A DNA stretch of 64,000 nt from Colwellia piezophila ATCC BAA-637 (GTDB lineage Bacteria > Pseudomonadota > Gammaproteobacteria > Enterobacterales > Alteromonadaceae). Location of the stretch: NCBI RefSeq assembly GCF_000378625.1, contig NZ_KB905160.1:347519-411518 (forward strand). Reading direction: 5' to 3'. Position numbers and translations under genes: made by a program. Below are positions 27,611 to 38,111 of this stretch, piece after piece. The stretch's first letter is position 1. The number at the start of each line of letters is the position of its first letter. Below the pieces are notes generated by a model. The model had not been told where the DNA came from. It ran no database searches and saw only the letters and a program-made list of their open reading frames with translations.

Positions 27611-27637
27611 TAAAGTTATTTAAGTTTAAGGCGATAG
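27611..27637 (+). promoter_or_regulatory. Sigma-28 (FliA) promoter for motY
   Basis: TAAAGTTA-N11-GGCGATAG matches the flagellar consensus TAAAGTTT-N11-GCCGATAA at 7 of 8 and 6 of 8 positions with exact spacing. It lies 66 bases upstream of motY in the rnt/motY gap. Confidence 0.75.
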
Positions 27638-27702
27638 CTTTATATATCTAATACAGGCTAAAGTACTGTTGTCTGTTCTCACTCTCAACATTGTGCAACA
27701 TC

Positions 27703-28599
27703 ATGAAAAAAATAGTCGCATTAATAAATTTTATAGTTCTTGTTCTAGTCAGTTTAACGGCTAGTTTACTTGTTAGTGAAGCCCATGCGGGTATTCGTCA
27801 GTATAGTGCTGATATTCATAACTCAAAATGGCAATTATCTGACGATTCGCGCTTACAATGCACCTTAACTCATCAAATCCCTCGTTATGGCGAAGCACGT
27901 TTTTCTGCGAAAGCCAGCCGTAAACTTAATATGGAATTTGAGCTAGATATGATGTTGTTGCCGGATAATTATTCTTTAGCGGAAGTGCGCAGTGTTGCGC
28001 CCAATTGGCAACCCGGCATTGGCTCACGTATTTTAGCAAATATGCAATTGCACAAACAATTTAACCCGAGTCTACCGAAAAAAGTGGCTTGGACTATGCT
28101 CAGTGAACTTGAGCAAGGCATGAGCCCAACTTTTTATTATAATGATTGGTATAGTGAGCAAGACAAAATATCGGTTGGCTTATCAACCGCGCGCTTTAAA
28201 AATGCTTATAAAGACTTTGTTGGTTGTGTCGGTAAGCTACTCAATTATAGTTTTGATGATATTGCCTACACCGTACTTAATTACCAATCGAGTAGTGATA
28301 AATTTACTAAAGCTTCGCAACGACGTATCGATATGATCCGCGAATATTTGACTCTAGACCCAGAATTAGAATTAGTGTTAATTGACGCTTACTCAGATAG
28401 TTATGGTGGCCGTTGGTCAAACTTGAAATTATCAGAACGTCGAGCGATAAAAATAAGAGACTACTTTGTCGACAACGGCATTGACGTTAGTCGCATTGAA
28501 GCGAAAGGTTACGGCGAAAAACGCCATATAGCCTCAAATGCTACTACTTTAGGCCGAGGGAAAAACCGCCGAGTTGTTATTCAAATGCAGAAGCCGTAG
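27703..28599 (+). CDS. motY: Sodium-driven flagellar motor protein MotY (OmpA family)
   Basis: Forms part of the T ring that anchors PomA/PomB-type stators around the flagellar basal body. A signal peptide (residues 1-27, ending SEAHA) is followed by a MotY N-terminal domain and an OmpA-like peptidoglycan-binding domain with LVLIDAYSDSYGGRWSNLKLSERRA and IEAKGYGEKRHIASN near the C-terminus. The ATG at 27703 starts MKKIVAL; a TTG 12 bases earlier is possible but less likely. A FliA-type promoter lies upstream, and rnt is next door as in Vibrio, which supports MotY rather than a generic OmpA protein. Confidence 0.88.
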   Translation: MKKIVALINFIVLVLVSLTASLLVSEAHAGIRQYSADIHNSKWQLSDDSRLQCTLTHQIPRYGEARFSAKASRKLNMEFELDMMLLPDNYSLAEVRSVAPNWQPGIGSRILANMQLHKQFNPSLPKKVAWTMLSELEQGMSPTFYYNDWYSEQDKISVGLSTARFKNAYKDFVGCVGKLLNYSFDDIAYTVLNYQSSSDKFTKASQRRIDMIREYLTLDPELELVLIDAYSDSYGGRWSNLKLSERRAIKIRDYFVDNGIDVSRIEAKGYGEKRHIASNATTLGRGKNRRVVIQMQKP

Positions 28600-28685
28600 C
28601 CATTTAGCTACTTTGCCGAAGCACTGTAAATAAAACTTGCTATAAAATGCATAGCTAACTATAAAAAAAATAATATAAAGTATTG

Positions 28686-28727
28686 AACAGGCCTGTAGAT
28701 TCAAAGTAATCTACAGGCCTGTTTTGT
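28686..28727 (+). terminator. Terminator downstream of motY
   Basis: Perfect 16-bp arms (AACAGGCCTGTAGATT) around a 6-base loop are followed by TTTTG. The stem is unusually long. Confidence 0.8.
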
Positions 28728-28775
28728 CTGTGCTTTATTTAGGTACGGCTTTCTATTCTTAAGGTATAAAATGTA

Positions 28776-30665
28776 ATGAAACATTTTTCAAAAATATGCT
28801 TGTTACTCAGCTCTTTTGCTGTGTCTGCAGCGCCAGTTACTTGGGCAAATGAAGGGGTAACTCATCAACATGCTAAGGTATCTCAATTAACGGATGCATA
28901 TACTTATGCTAATTATGATCAAGTCAAAGCGACGCATGTCTATTTAGATCTTAATGTTGATTTTGATAAAAAATCATTGTCTGGTTTTGCTGAGCTCTCA
29001 CTGGCTTGGACTACTGATAAAAAAGCACCATTAATTTTAGATACTCGTGACCTGGTTATCCATTCAATATCAGCAAAAAACACCCAAGGCCAGTGGGTAA
29101 AAGTAAGCTATGATTTAGCCAAACGTGATGATGTCTTAGGTAGTAAGCTAACCATCGATACGCCACTTAATGCGGAAAAAGTACGTATTTATTATAACTC
29201 TACTGAAAAAGCCTCAGGTTTACAGTGGTTATCAGCAGAGCAAACTGCCGGTAAAGACAAACCCTTTTTATTCAGTCAAAACCAAGCTATTCATGCTCGT
29301 TCATGGATCCCTATCCAAGACACACCAAGTGTTCGGGTAACTTATACCGCACGTATAACTACCGATAAAGATTTATTAGCGGTGATGAGCGCTAATAATG
29401 AACCGGGTACTGAGCGTGATGGTGATTATTTCTTCTCTATGCCGCAAGCAATCCCCCCCTATTTAATTGCAATTGCTGTGGGTGATCTTCAGTTTAAAGC
29501 GATGAGTCACCAAACCGGTATTTATGCTGAGTCTTATATTTTAGATGCTGCTGTTGCAGAATTTGATGATACCCAAGCGATGATTGATAAAGCGGAACAA
29601 ATGTATGGAAAATACCGTTGGGGTCGTTACGATTTATTGATGTTACCACCAAGTTTTCCTTTTGGCGGCATGGAGAATCCACGACTTTCATTTATTACCC
29701 CAACCGTTGTTGCTGGTGATAAAAGCTTAGTAAACTTAATTGCTCATGAACTAGCTCACTCTTGGTCAGGAAACTTAGTGACTAACGAAAGTTGGCGTGA
29801 TTTATGGTTAAACGAAGGTTTTACCAGTTATGTTGAAAACCGTATTATGGAAGCCGTTTTTGGTAAAGAGCGTGCGGTAATGGAACAAGCACTTGGTGCG
29901 CAAGACCTAAATGCGGAACTTCTCGAGCTTGATGCTGGTGATACCCAGTTATATATTGATTTAAAAGGCCGAGATCCTGATGATGCTTTTTCGGGTGTGC
30001 CTTATGTAAAAGGTCAGTTGTTTTTAATGTATCTTGAAGATAAGTTTGGTCGTGAGCGTTTTGATGCTTTTGTTTTAGAGTATTTTGAAAGTCATGCCTT
30101 CCAAAGTATTGGCACCGCAAGTTTTATTAAATACTTAAAAGCTAACTTAACCGATAAATATCCAAATATTGTTAGCGATAACGAAATTAACGAGTGGATT
30201 TTTAAAGCAGGTTTACCTAGCTATGCACCACAACCTACGTCTAATGCGTTTACCGTTATTGATAAGCAAATCACCCAACTGGTTGCGGATGAATTAACTT
30301 TAGCGCAACTACCTACTTCGCAGTGGACTTTGCATGAATGGTTGCACTTTATTAATAACCTACCTTTAGATACTGCCCATGAGCGTATGGTGAGTATAGA
30401 TAAGGCGTTTGATTTAACTAATAGCACTAATGCTGAAATTACTCATGCTTGGTACTTATTATCAATACGTACTGGTTACAATGAAGTTTACCCGGCAATG
30501 GCTGAGTACTTAAAAAGCATTGGCCGTCGTAAACTCATTGTTCCTTTGTACAAAGAGTTAGCGAAGAAGCCAGAAAGTAAAAAATGGGCTCTGGAAGTTT
30601 ATCAACAAGCTCGTCCAGGTTACCATGGCCTAGCACAAGGCAGCGTTGACGATGCTTTGAAATAA
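28776..30665 (+). CDS. M1 family zinc aminopeptidase (leukotriene A4 hydrolase-like)
   Basis: A 629-residue exported aminopeptidase. The signal peptide covers residues 1-25 (ending TWANE region). The M1 substrate motif is [14 protein letters not shown], and the zinc site is [17 protein letters not shown] with the distal Glu in [14 protein letters not shown]-terminal ARM-like helical domain ([38 protein letters not shown]) follows, as in LTA4 hydrolases. The enzyme should clip N-terminal residues from peptides in the periplasm or outside. It is transcribed alone between two terminators. Confidence 0.93.
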   Translation: MKHFSKICLLLSSFAVSAAPVTWANEGVTHQHAKVSQLTDAYTYANYDQVKATHVYLDLNVDFDKKSLSGFAELSLAWTTDKKAPLILDTRDLVIHSISAKNTQGQWVKVSYDLAKRDDVLGSKLTIDTPLNAEKVRIYYNSTEKASGLQWLSAEQTAGKDKPFLFSQNQAIHARSWIPIQDTPSVRVTYTARITTDKDLLAVMSANNEPGTERDGDYFFSMPQAIPPYLIAIAVGDLQFKAMSHQTGIYAESYILDAAVAEFDDTQAMIDKAEQMYGKYRWGRYDLLMLPPSFPFGGMENPRLSFITPTVVAGDKSLVNLIAHELAHSWSGNLVTNESWRDLWLNEGFTSYVENRIMEAVFGKERAVMEQALGAQDLNAELLELDAGDTQLYIDLKGRDPDDAFSGVPYVKGQLFLMYLEDKFGRERFDAFVLEYFESHAFQSIGTASFIKYLKANLTDKYPNIVSDNEINEWIFKAGLPSYAPQPTSNAFTVIDKQITQLVADELTLAQLPTSQWTLHEWLHFINNLPLDTAHERMVSIDKAFDLTNSTNAEITHAWYLLSIRTGYNEVYPAMAEYLKSIGRRKLIVPLYKELAKKPESKKWALEVYQQARPGYHGLAQGSVDDALK

Positions 30666-30711
30666 CTTTGCAGTGATGTTGAAGTAGTAGGGTAATTTTT
30701 TATCCTAAAAT

Positions 30712-30748
30712 AAAAAGGCTCAATGTGAAAAACATTGAGCCTTTTTTA
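30712..30748. terminator. Terminator between M1 peptidase and the lipoprotein gene
   Basis: AAAAAGGCTCAATGT and ACATTGAGCCTTTTT form a 15-bp stem around a 5-base loop. It lies between convergent genes and can act in both directions. Confidence 0.9.
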
Positions 30749-30791
30749 TTATTTCTTCAAATTAAGTTTCTTCAAATTTATTCTCTTTAAA

Positions 30792-31256
30792 TTAATTTTT
30801 ACTTTCAATAATTACATCAACTTGGCGTTTGTTATCCTGCTGGGAAATAGCAACACGCATGGTTTGTTCACCTTGTTGGTATTTTAAGGTTAACCGGCCA
30901 TATTTACGAACTTCAGAGTAAGCCTCGCCAAACGCTTGTTGGTAAAAGTCGATAACTTGCGCTTCAGTTGACTTGGTAAAATAGTTAATTACCGCAGGTA
31001 ATGAATCGGTAAATTCAGCAAAAACTTGCGCATCGGCTAAAACCGGAATATCAATAACACCATTATCAATGACAGTGCTAGAGACTTCTTCATACTCTTC
31101 AATGACTTCAATGACTTCCTCTTCCATCACTGGCTCTACAATAACCGCCTTTTGAACCGGCTGCTCTTCAATCTCTGGTGTTGAAGAGCATGCACTAACG
31201 GCCACTGCAATTATACTCAGTAAGGTAAAATGCTTAACAGCTTGTTTTACTTTCAT
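30792..31256 (-). CDS. Lipoprotein of unknown function
   Basis: A 154-residue protein with a lipoprotein signal peptide (LLSIIAVAVSAC, Cys about residue 23). An acidic, Val/Glu-rich linker (EPVMEEEVIEVIEEYEEV) spans about residues 40-60. The C-terminal half (VINYFTKSTEAQVIDFYQQA, RLTLKYQQGEQTMRVAISQQ) looks like a compact alpha/beta domain. Asp is not at +2 (CSST), which favours sorting to the outer membrane. I do not recognise a named family. It lies between the M1 peptidase and cysZ. Confidence 0.75.
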   Translation of the reverse strand: MKVKQAVKHFTLLSIIAVAVSACSSTPEIEEQPVQKAVIVEPVMEEEVIEVIEEYEEVSSTVIDNGVIDIPVLADAQVFAEFTDSLPAVINYFTKSTEAQVIDFYQQAFGEAYSEVRKYGRLTLKYQQGEQTMRVAISQQDNKRQVDVIIESKN

Positions 31257-31317
31257 TTAAGGCACTTCCGTTTAAGTTTGATTTTATAGTTTTAAATATA
31301 TACGATTTTTGTCACGA

Positions 31318-31397
31318 ATACCAAATCCATTAAGTTATTATCCACTCAGAGCTTGCTAGCGACTTGAGAATAAATAGAATTCATTGGAATTGGTATA
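31318..31397. repeat. Minimal ATACCA-family element with a possible target duplication
   Basis: About 80 bp with inverted ends (ATACCAAATCCATTAAGTT; from the right, ATACCAATTCCAATGAATT). It is flanked on both sides by TCACGA (312-317 and 398-403), which could be a 6-bp target-site duplication. It looks like an internally deleted member of the family. Confidence 0.65.
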
Positions 31398-31513
31398 TCA
31401 CGATAAATGCAGAAAAAAGTGCACAAAGGCTAATACTCCACTTTGATCTGTATACTTTTTGATAACTCCAATGTAGTCAGCTTTGTATCGTCTTGCGCAA
31501 CGTTGTTATGGCG

Positions 31514-32263
31514 TTACGATACTTTATCTTGGTAGTAATCTACCCATAAAGCAGTGGCGCCACATATTGCCACCGGCATGACGATGAGGTTTACAATGGG
31601 GATCATGGAAAAGACAGCGACGGTAATACCAAAGCTATAACTGAGCCCCTTGTTCTGTTTTAGTATTTGTTTCATTTGAGCAAAAGGTATTTTGTGATTA
31701 TCAAAGGGATAATCTTTGTATTGTATTGCCATCATCCAAGCAATAAATAAAAACCATATTATTTGGCCAAAAACGGGTAAAACCCATAAAATAATAAAAA
31801 AGCCAATAGCACGGGGCAAATAATAGCTAAGCTTTTGCCATTCCCTCTTTAAGGTTCTTGGAATATCCTTGACGATATCGAACATATTGCCTTTAGGTGT
31901 CGGCTGACCCAGCAAAATAGCTTCCATTTTTTCAGAGAGTAAGCCATTAAAGGGTGCCGCTAGCCAGTTAGCCACGGTACTAAAAATAAATGAGAATATG
32001 ATTAACACTGTCAGCACGGCCAAGGGCCAAAGGATAACACTGAGCCAATCAAGCCAGTTTGGTAGCCATGCCATAATGCTTTGCATGGTGTTACTTAATT
32101 CTAAATAGACAAAGTAAAAAGCAATACCAAAAAGTAGCACGTTAATGGTTAAAGGGATAAATACAAAGCGACGTACGCCTTTTTGCCTGATCAGGCTAAA
32201 GCCTTTAAAAAAATAGCTCGCGCCACTGTGTTCAAAAGGCGCAGGTTTTGATGAATGCGGCAT
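31514..32263 (-). CDS. cysZ: Sulfate transporter CysZ
   Basis: A 249-residue inner-membrane protein with about four to six hydrophobic stretches (FVFIPLTINVLLFGIAFYFVYL, VILWPLAVLTVLIIFSFIFS). CysZ family signatures are ASYFFKGFSLI at the N-terminus, NWLAAPFNGLLSEKME, and DYPFDNHKIPF. It mediates sulfate uptake for cysteine synthesis in E. coli. It is divergent from zipA, the same arrangement as E. coli cysZ-zipA-ligA, although the divergent gap here is expanded to 645 bases by a repeat element. Confidence 0.93.
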   Translation of the reverse strand: MPHSSKPAPFEHSGASYFFKGFSLIRQKGVRRFVFIPLTINVLLFGIAFYFVYLELSNTMQSIMAWLPNWLDWLSVILWPLAVLTVLIIFSFIFSTVANWLAAPFNGLLSEKMEAILLGQPTPKGNMFDIVKDIPRTLKREWQKLSYYLPRAIGFFIILWVLPVFGQIIWFLFIAWMMAIQYKDYPFDNHKIPFAQMKQILKQNKGLSYSFGITVAVFSMIPIVNLIVMPVAICGATALWVDYYQDKVS

Positions 32264-32307
32264 AGGGTAAAAGTATTCCTAAGTAACTGATAATTTTGGT
32301 GTGAGTA

Positions 32308-32780
32308 TATACCCATTACCATCCAAAATGCAGGGTTTTAGTGTGAGTTTAACTGACTTTAGGCAAGAGAAATAACGTAGGCATAGTCATGCTATGGTTT
32401 GATCATTTAACGCTGGATAAAATGATTTTAAACCCATCGAAGAAGTGCTTGAGCAACATCACGTCATCGTTGCTTTGATTTATCATCTTGCTCTATGGAT
32501 ATTGACTATTAGATAATACCGACGGTACAGGAAGTATCTTATTAGATAATGCAGACGTCACATGGATGTGATTTATTAGATAATGCAGACGTCACATGGA
32601 TGTGATTTATTAGATAATGCAGACGTCACATGGATGTGATTTATTAGATAATGCAGGAGCACATTATCCTGAGCACATTATCCTGAACATGTTCGTCTGA
32701 AAAACCATTATTTCAGCACCGCGCCTTGAATTGAAATGGTTCAAGTACAGTGAACATGCAGCTTGATTGGTCCGGCTATA
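32308..32780. repeat. MITE-like element, TATACCC family, interrupted by a tandem array
   Basis: The left 170 bases and the right 75 bases match the element at 19891-20153 in reverse orientation (shared GTGCTTGAGCAA, TATGGTTTGAT, GCGCCTTGAATTGAAA). Between them, from about 32486 to 32703, lies unrelated sequence with a 34-bp tandem array in place of roughly ten bases. The right terminal repeat is decayed. The element fills most of the cysZ/zipA divergent gap, leaving about 130 bases before zipA. Confidence 0.75.
32541..32656. repeat. 34-bp tandem repeat array (three identical units plus a partial)
   Basis: ATTAGATAATGCAGACG followed by TCACATGGATGTGATTT repeats with an exact 34-base period at 32541, 32575 and 32609, then breaks down. 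Each unit contains a small hairpin (TCACAT-GG-ATGTGA). Diverged units extend to about 32508 on the left and 32690 on the right. Related units occur at 51285-51385 in another element. Confidence 0.85.
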
Positions 32781-32907
32781 ATAGCTTATTTGATGATTTT
32801 ACAACATTAACTTGTTACAAAGTCCGGTAACTTCTGGTAAAGTTTCCTGTTAATATATCGCGAGAATATTCGCATGAAAAACAGTAAGAGAGTAAGTAGG
32901 CTCGAAA

Positions 32908-34077
32908 ATGGAAGATAACTTCAGAAACGTCTTAATTATACTTAGTGCCATTGTCATTACCGCAATATTTGTTCATGGCTTATGGACAATAAGAAAACAG
33001 AAAAACCCTTACAAGCTAAAAACGTCACAAGGTAGAATTGATCCGATAACACGAGATTTTGACCAAAAAGGTTTCGATCAGGATGGTGTAGGGCATGTAA
33101 AGGTAAAGTTCAGCGAATCAAGTGACCAGGAAAACCTTGACCAAGAGCTTGTTGCTGAGCCAATTTCTACCACGGGTGTGCAAAAAACCGATGCGATTTC
33201 TCCTCATCAAACAGTAATGAAAGATGATGCTTTAAGCGATCTTACTGAGCAGCGAGCGGAAGTCAAACCTGAAAAAGATGACAATAATTCAGCTCAGCCG
33301 TTAGATAGTGGCATTGAAAGTGACTGGTTCAAAGACGACACCAGAGAAAGTAACCAAGCTCAATTTACTAAAGGTGAATTAGGTGATGAGTTAACCGCTT
33401 CAAATAGAGCGGTTCAACAGACTAAAAAGTCTACTGAGCCTAAAGTTCCCGTTCATATAGAGCCTTTATATGAACAACCGGTTACCCAAGCTAAACCTGC
33501 GCGTACCCCAATCAGTAGAGTCAATAAAACATCCTCGAAAACGTCGTTAAAGCGTGACCAAATGGAGATTGACTTTGAGCATCAGCAAACTAAGCAAGCT
33601 ACTGTTCAAGCCACAGAGCCAAAGAAAGTACCAGGTAAAATAGAGACCCAGGTCATCATCTTATCTGTGGTTATGCCGGTTAATCAACAAATGTTTGGCG
33701 CGGCGTTATTGCCGAGTTTACTGACTTTAGGGCTAAAATATGGCGAAATGAATATATTTCACCGCCATGAGGACAATGCCGGTAATGGTAAAGTAACCTT
33801 CAGTTTAGCGAACATCATGAACCCAGGTTCATTTGATTTAGATACCATGGAGAGTTTTGCTACTCGCGGGGTAAGCTTATTTATGACCTTGCCAAATGCA
33901 GGCGACTCTTTTTATGTCTTTGAACAAATGCTGAATGCGGCCAAGCAACTGGCTCAAGAGTTTAATGCGCAAGTTCTTGATGATAAACGTAACGTTATGA
34001 CCAAACAAACCGAACAACACTACTTAAATAAGATAAGAGAGTTTGATCGTATGAACCGGATTTCTCTGGTGGAGTAA
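32908..34077 (+). CDS. zipA: Cell division protein ZipA
   Basis: A 389-residue divisome protein that tethers FtsZ to the membrane. The N-terminal helix (VLIILSAIVITAIFVHGLWTI, residues about 8-28) is followed by a short basic stretch, a long charged and Gln-rich unstructured linker (to about residue 245), and the C-terminal FtsZ-binding domain (QVIILSVVMPVNQQMFGAAL, GEMNIFHRH, SLFMTLPNAGDSFYVFEQML). Order cysZ/zipA/ligA is as in E. coli. A terminator separates it from ligA. Confidence 0.95.
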   Translation: MEDNFRNVLIILSAIVITAIFVHGLWTIRKQKNPYKLKTSQGRIDPITRDFDQKGFDQDGVGHVKVKFSESSDQENLDQELVAEPISTTGVQKTDAISPHQTVMKDDALSDLTEQRAEVKPEKDDNNSAQPLDSGIESDWFKDDTRESNQAQFTKGELGDELTASNRAVQQTKKSTEPKVPVHIEPLYEQPVTQAKPARTPISRVNKTSSKTSLKRDQMEIDFEHQQTKQATVQATEPKKVPGKIETQVIILSVVMPVNQQMFGAALLPSLLTLGLKYGEMNIFHRHEDNAGNGKVTFSLANIMNPGSFDLDTMESFATRGVSLFMTLPNAGDSFYVFEQMLNAAKQLAQEFNAQVLDDKRNVMTKQTEQHYLNKIREFDRMNRISLVE

Positions 34078-34120
34078 CCGCTTACTTTGCTTGGTTACCA
34101 TCATAATTTTTACATATTAT

Positions 34121-34146
34121 AACGGGCTTTTGCCCGTTTTTATTTT
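34121..34146 (+). terminator. Terminator downstream of zipA
   Basis: AACGGGC and GCCCGTT arms around TTTT are followed by a T-rich tract, so ligA probably has its own promoter in 34147-34255. Confidence 0.85.
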
Positions 34147-34204
34147 CTTTATAACTCGTTTTATACGGTATATCCCCCCTTTATCTGTGTCGCTTCTTAA
34201 GTGA

Positions 34205-36325
<2,121 letters not shown>

Positions 36326-36335
36326 TAAAAAACTA

Positions 36336-36494
36336 ATACCAGTTTCATTAAGTTTGTGATCTTGTTGTGTATAGGAAAAATAAATCAGGGCAAGGCGCTC
36401 GATTGACCAATAGCTGGCTATTGGGATTAAGAGTAACGCGGACATGGCGTATTTTAACCAGCACAAGTGAGCATTAATTTAATGAAATTGGTAT
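36336..36494. repeat. MITE-like element, ATACCA family (second 159-bp copy)
   Basis: Same length, orientation and terminal repeats as 21592-21750, with scattered differences (roughly one base in eight by eye). It starts 10 bases after the ligA stop and ends before the terminator at 36531. Confidence 0.85.
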
Positions 36495-36530
36495 AAGCAT
36501 CATCAGTGCTTACTGAATTGCAGATAAAAT

Positions 36531-36567
36531 AAAGGCGTTAATGGCTTAGTTCATTAACGCCTTTTTA
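36531..36567. terminator. Terminator between ligA and the NhaC-type antiporter
   Basis: AAAGGCGTTAATG and CATTAACGCCTTT form a 13-bp stem with T and A runs outside, between convergent genes. The repeat element sits between ligA and this structure. Confidence 0.88.
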
Positions 36568-36589
36568 TTTGTCTTAATGAGCAAAGCGG

Positions 36590-37921
36590 TTATTTAGTTT
36601 TGCTGGTTAAGCGCCAAAAAGCAAAACCGGCGACAAAAAATAGCACCATAGGGTAAAAAGCATGACTTGCTACGGCCAGTGGCGATATTTGTAACGTTGC
36701 GCCAAGTAATAACGCCTGAGCGCCATAGGGTAATATACCTTGGTTAATACAGGCAAAAACATCGAGCAAGCTGGCAGACTCAGCAGGGGATAGGCCACCA
36801 TCGGTAGCAAGATTTTTAGCTGTATCGCCGGTCACTATAATGGATACTGTGTTGTTAGCAGTGAAGAAGTTACAGACAAAGGCAAGTCCAGCGATACCAA
36901 AGCCGGCAGCACGCCTATTGTTATTTGGACTGATTTTTCTGGCCAGGTTTTCGATCACTCGTGTTAAGGCTGATAAACCACCTTGTTGACGAACCAACTC
37001 ACTTAAGCCACCAATAAACAACGATAATATAAAGATATCTTGCATGCTAGAAAAGCCAGCTGTGATATCTTTTAGCCAAGCAGATAATTGATAGCCATTA
37101 CTTAACATACCAATGGCAGCCGCTAGCACTATGCCTAATGTTAGTACCACAAAAACATTCACGCCCATCAAGGCTAAAACAAGTATCACCACGTAAGGTA
37201 TCAAGCCTACTACCGCAGAATCACTGGTTATTTGGTGGCTAACCTCTGAGCCTAATAGGGTGAATATCACTAGACAAATAAGGGCGGCGGGCACAGCAAA
37301 CTTAAAGTTAACGCGAAATTTATCTTTCATGTGTGCGCCTTGACTGCGCGTTGAGGCGATAGTGGTGTCTGAGATAATTGACAAGTTATCACCAAAAATG
37401 GCACCAGAAACTAAACAACCCGCGACTAAAGCGGCATCTAAATTCGCTGATTCAACAAAGCCAAGCGCAACAGGTGCTATGGCGGCAATGGTGCCCATTG
37501 AGGTTCCCATTGCGGTAGATAAGAAAGCGGCGACTAGAAATAATCCTGGTAATAATAAGTAATCTGGAAATATGGCTAAGCCAAGTTGTACGCTAGCATC
37601 TACACTGCCGGTTGCTTTGGCCACTACAGCAAAGGCACCTGCGAGTAGGTAAATAATACACATGGTGGTTATATTCGAGTTGCCTGCCCCCGTTATAAAT
37701 TGCGCTATCTGTTTTTCGACAGAACTTTTGGAGAGAAATTTCCCCAGGATTATTGAGGCAATAATAGCCGGGATAATAGCAATACTTGCGGGTAGTTGGT
37801 AAAAAGCAAAATCAACACCCTGAAGTGTTAAAATTATACCCGTACCAAGAAAAAGCCCTAAAAATATGGCAAAAGGCAGTAGGGCAAATAAGTTTTCTTG
37901 CGGGGCTGTTTTATCAGTCAT
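36590..37921 (-). CDS. NhaC-type Na+/H+ antiporter family protein
   Basis: A 443-residue polytopic membrane protein with about 11-12 hydrophobic segments. Typical NhaC/ArsB-superfamily features are FLSTAMGTSMGTIAAIAPVALG, GAIFGDNLSIISDTTIASTRSQG and VCNFFTANNTVSIIVTGDTAK, the conserved polar stretches thought to form the ion path. It probably exports Na+ or an organic solute coupled to H+, and the substrate cannot be fixed by sequence alone. It is convergent with ligA, monocistronic, and a second antiporter beside nhaD. Confidence 0.85.
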   Translation of the reverse strand: MTDKTAPQENLFALLPFAIFLGLFLGTGIILTLQGVDFAFYQLPASIAIIPAIIASIILGKFLSKSSVEKQIAQFITGAGNSNITTMCIIYLLAGAFAVVAKATGSVDASVQLGLAIFPDYLLLPGLFLVAAFLSTAMGTSMGTIAAIAPVALGFVESANLDAALVAGCLVSGAIFGDNLSIISDTTIASTRSQGAHMKDKFRVNFKFAVPAALICLVIFTLLGSEVSHQITSDSAVVGLIPYVVILVLALMGVNVFVVLTLGIVLAAAIGMLSNGYQLSAWLKDITAGFSSMQDIFILSLFIGGLSELVRQQGGLSALTRVIENLARKISPNNNRRAAGFGIAGLAFVCNFFTANNTVSIIVTGDTAKNLATDGGLSPAESASLLDVFACINQGILPYGAQALLLGATLQISPLAVASHAFYPMVLFFVAGFAFWRLTSKTK

Positions 37922-38024
37922 CGTAGAGCTACATAAAATAAAAGGTATGCTGCATTATAAAAGCAAAAATCCCCTTGTCAATATAGATGTTTAGATGGCT
38001 AAATATCAGTAAGGTTAAACGGGC

Positions 38025-38060
38025 AATAAAAAAGGTCAACATTTTATAGTTGACCTTATT
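38025..38060 (-). terminator. Terminator downstream of the EAL-HDOD gene
   Basis: AAGGTCAAC and GTTGACCTT arms are followed on the minus strand by six T. It lies 55 bases past the stop of the gene starting at 39332. Confidence 0.8.
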
Positions 38061-38111
38061 AGACTATGAAGTAGACAGAATTTTACTCGCTAAATATTGC
38101 TTGCGGTATTG

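Noticed and set aside
32541..32656. CRISPR array
   Set aside because: The 34-base units are directly adjacent with no unique spacers, and no cas gene is near. The same units occur within another repeat element.
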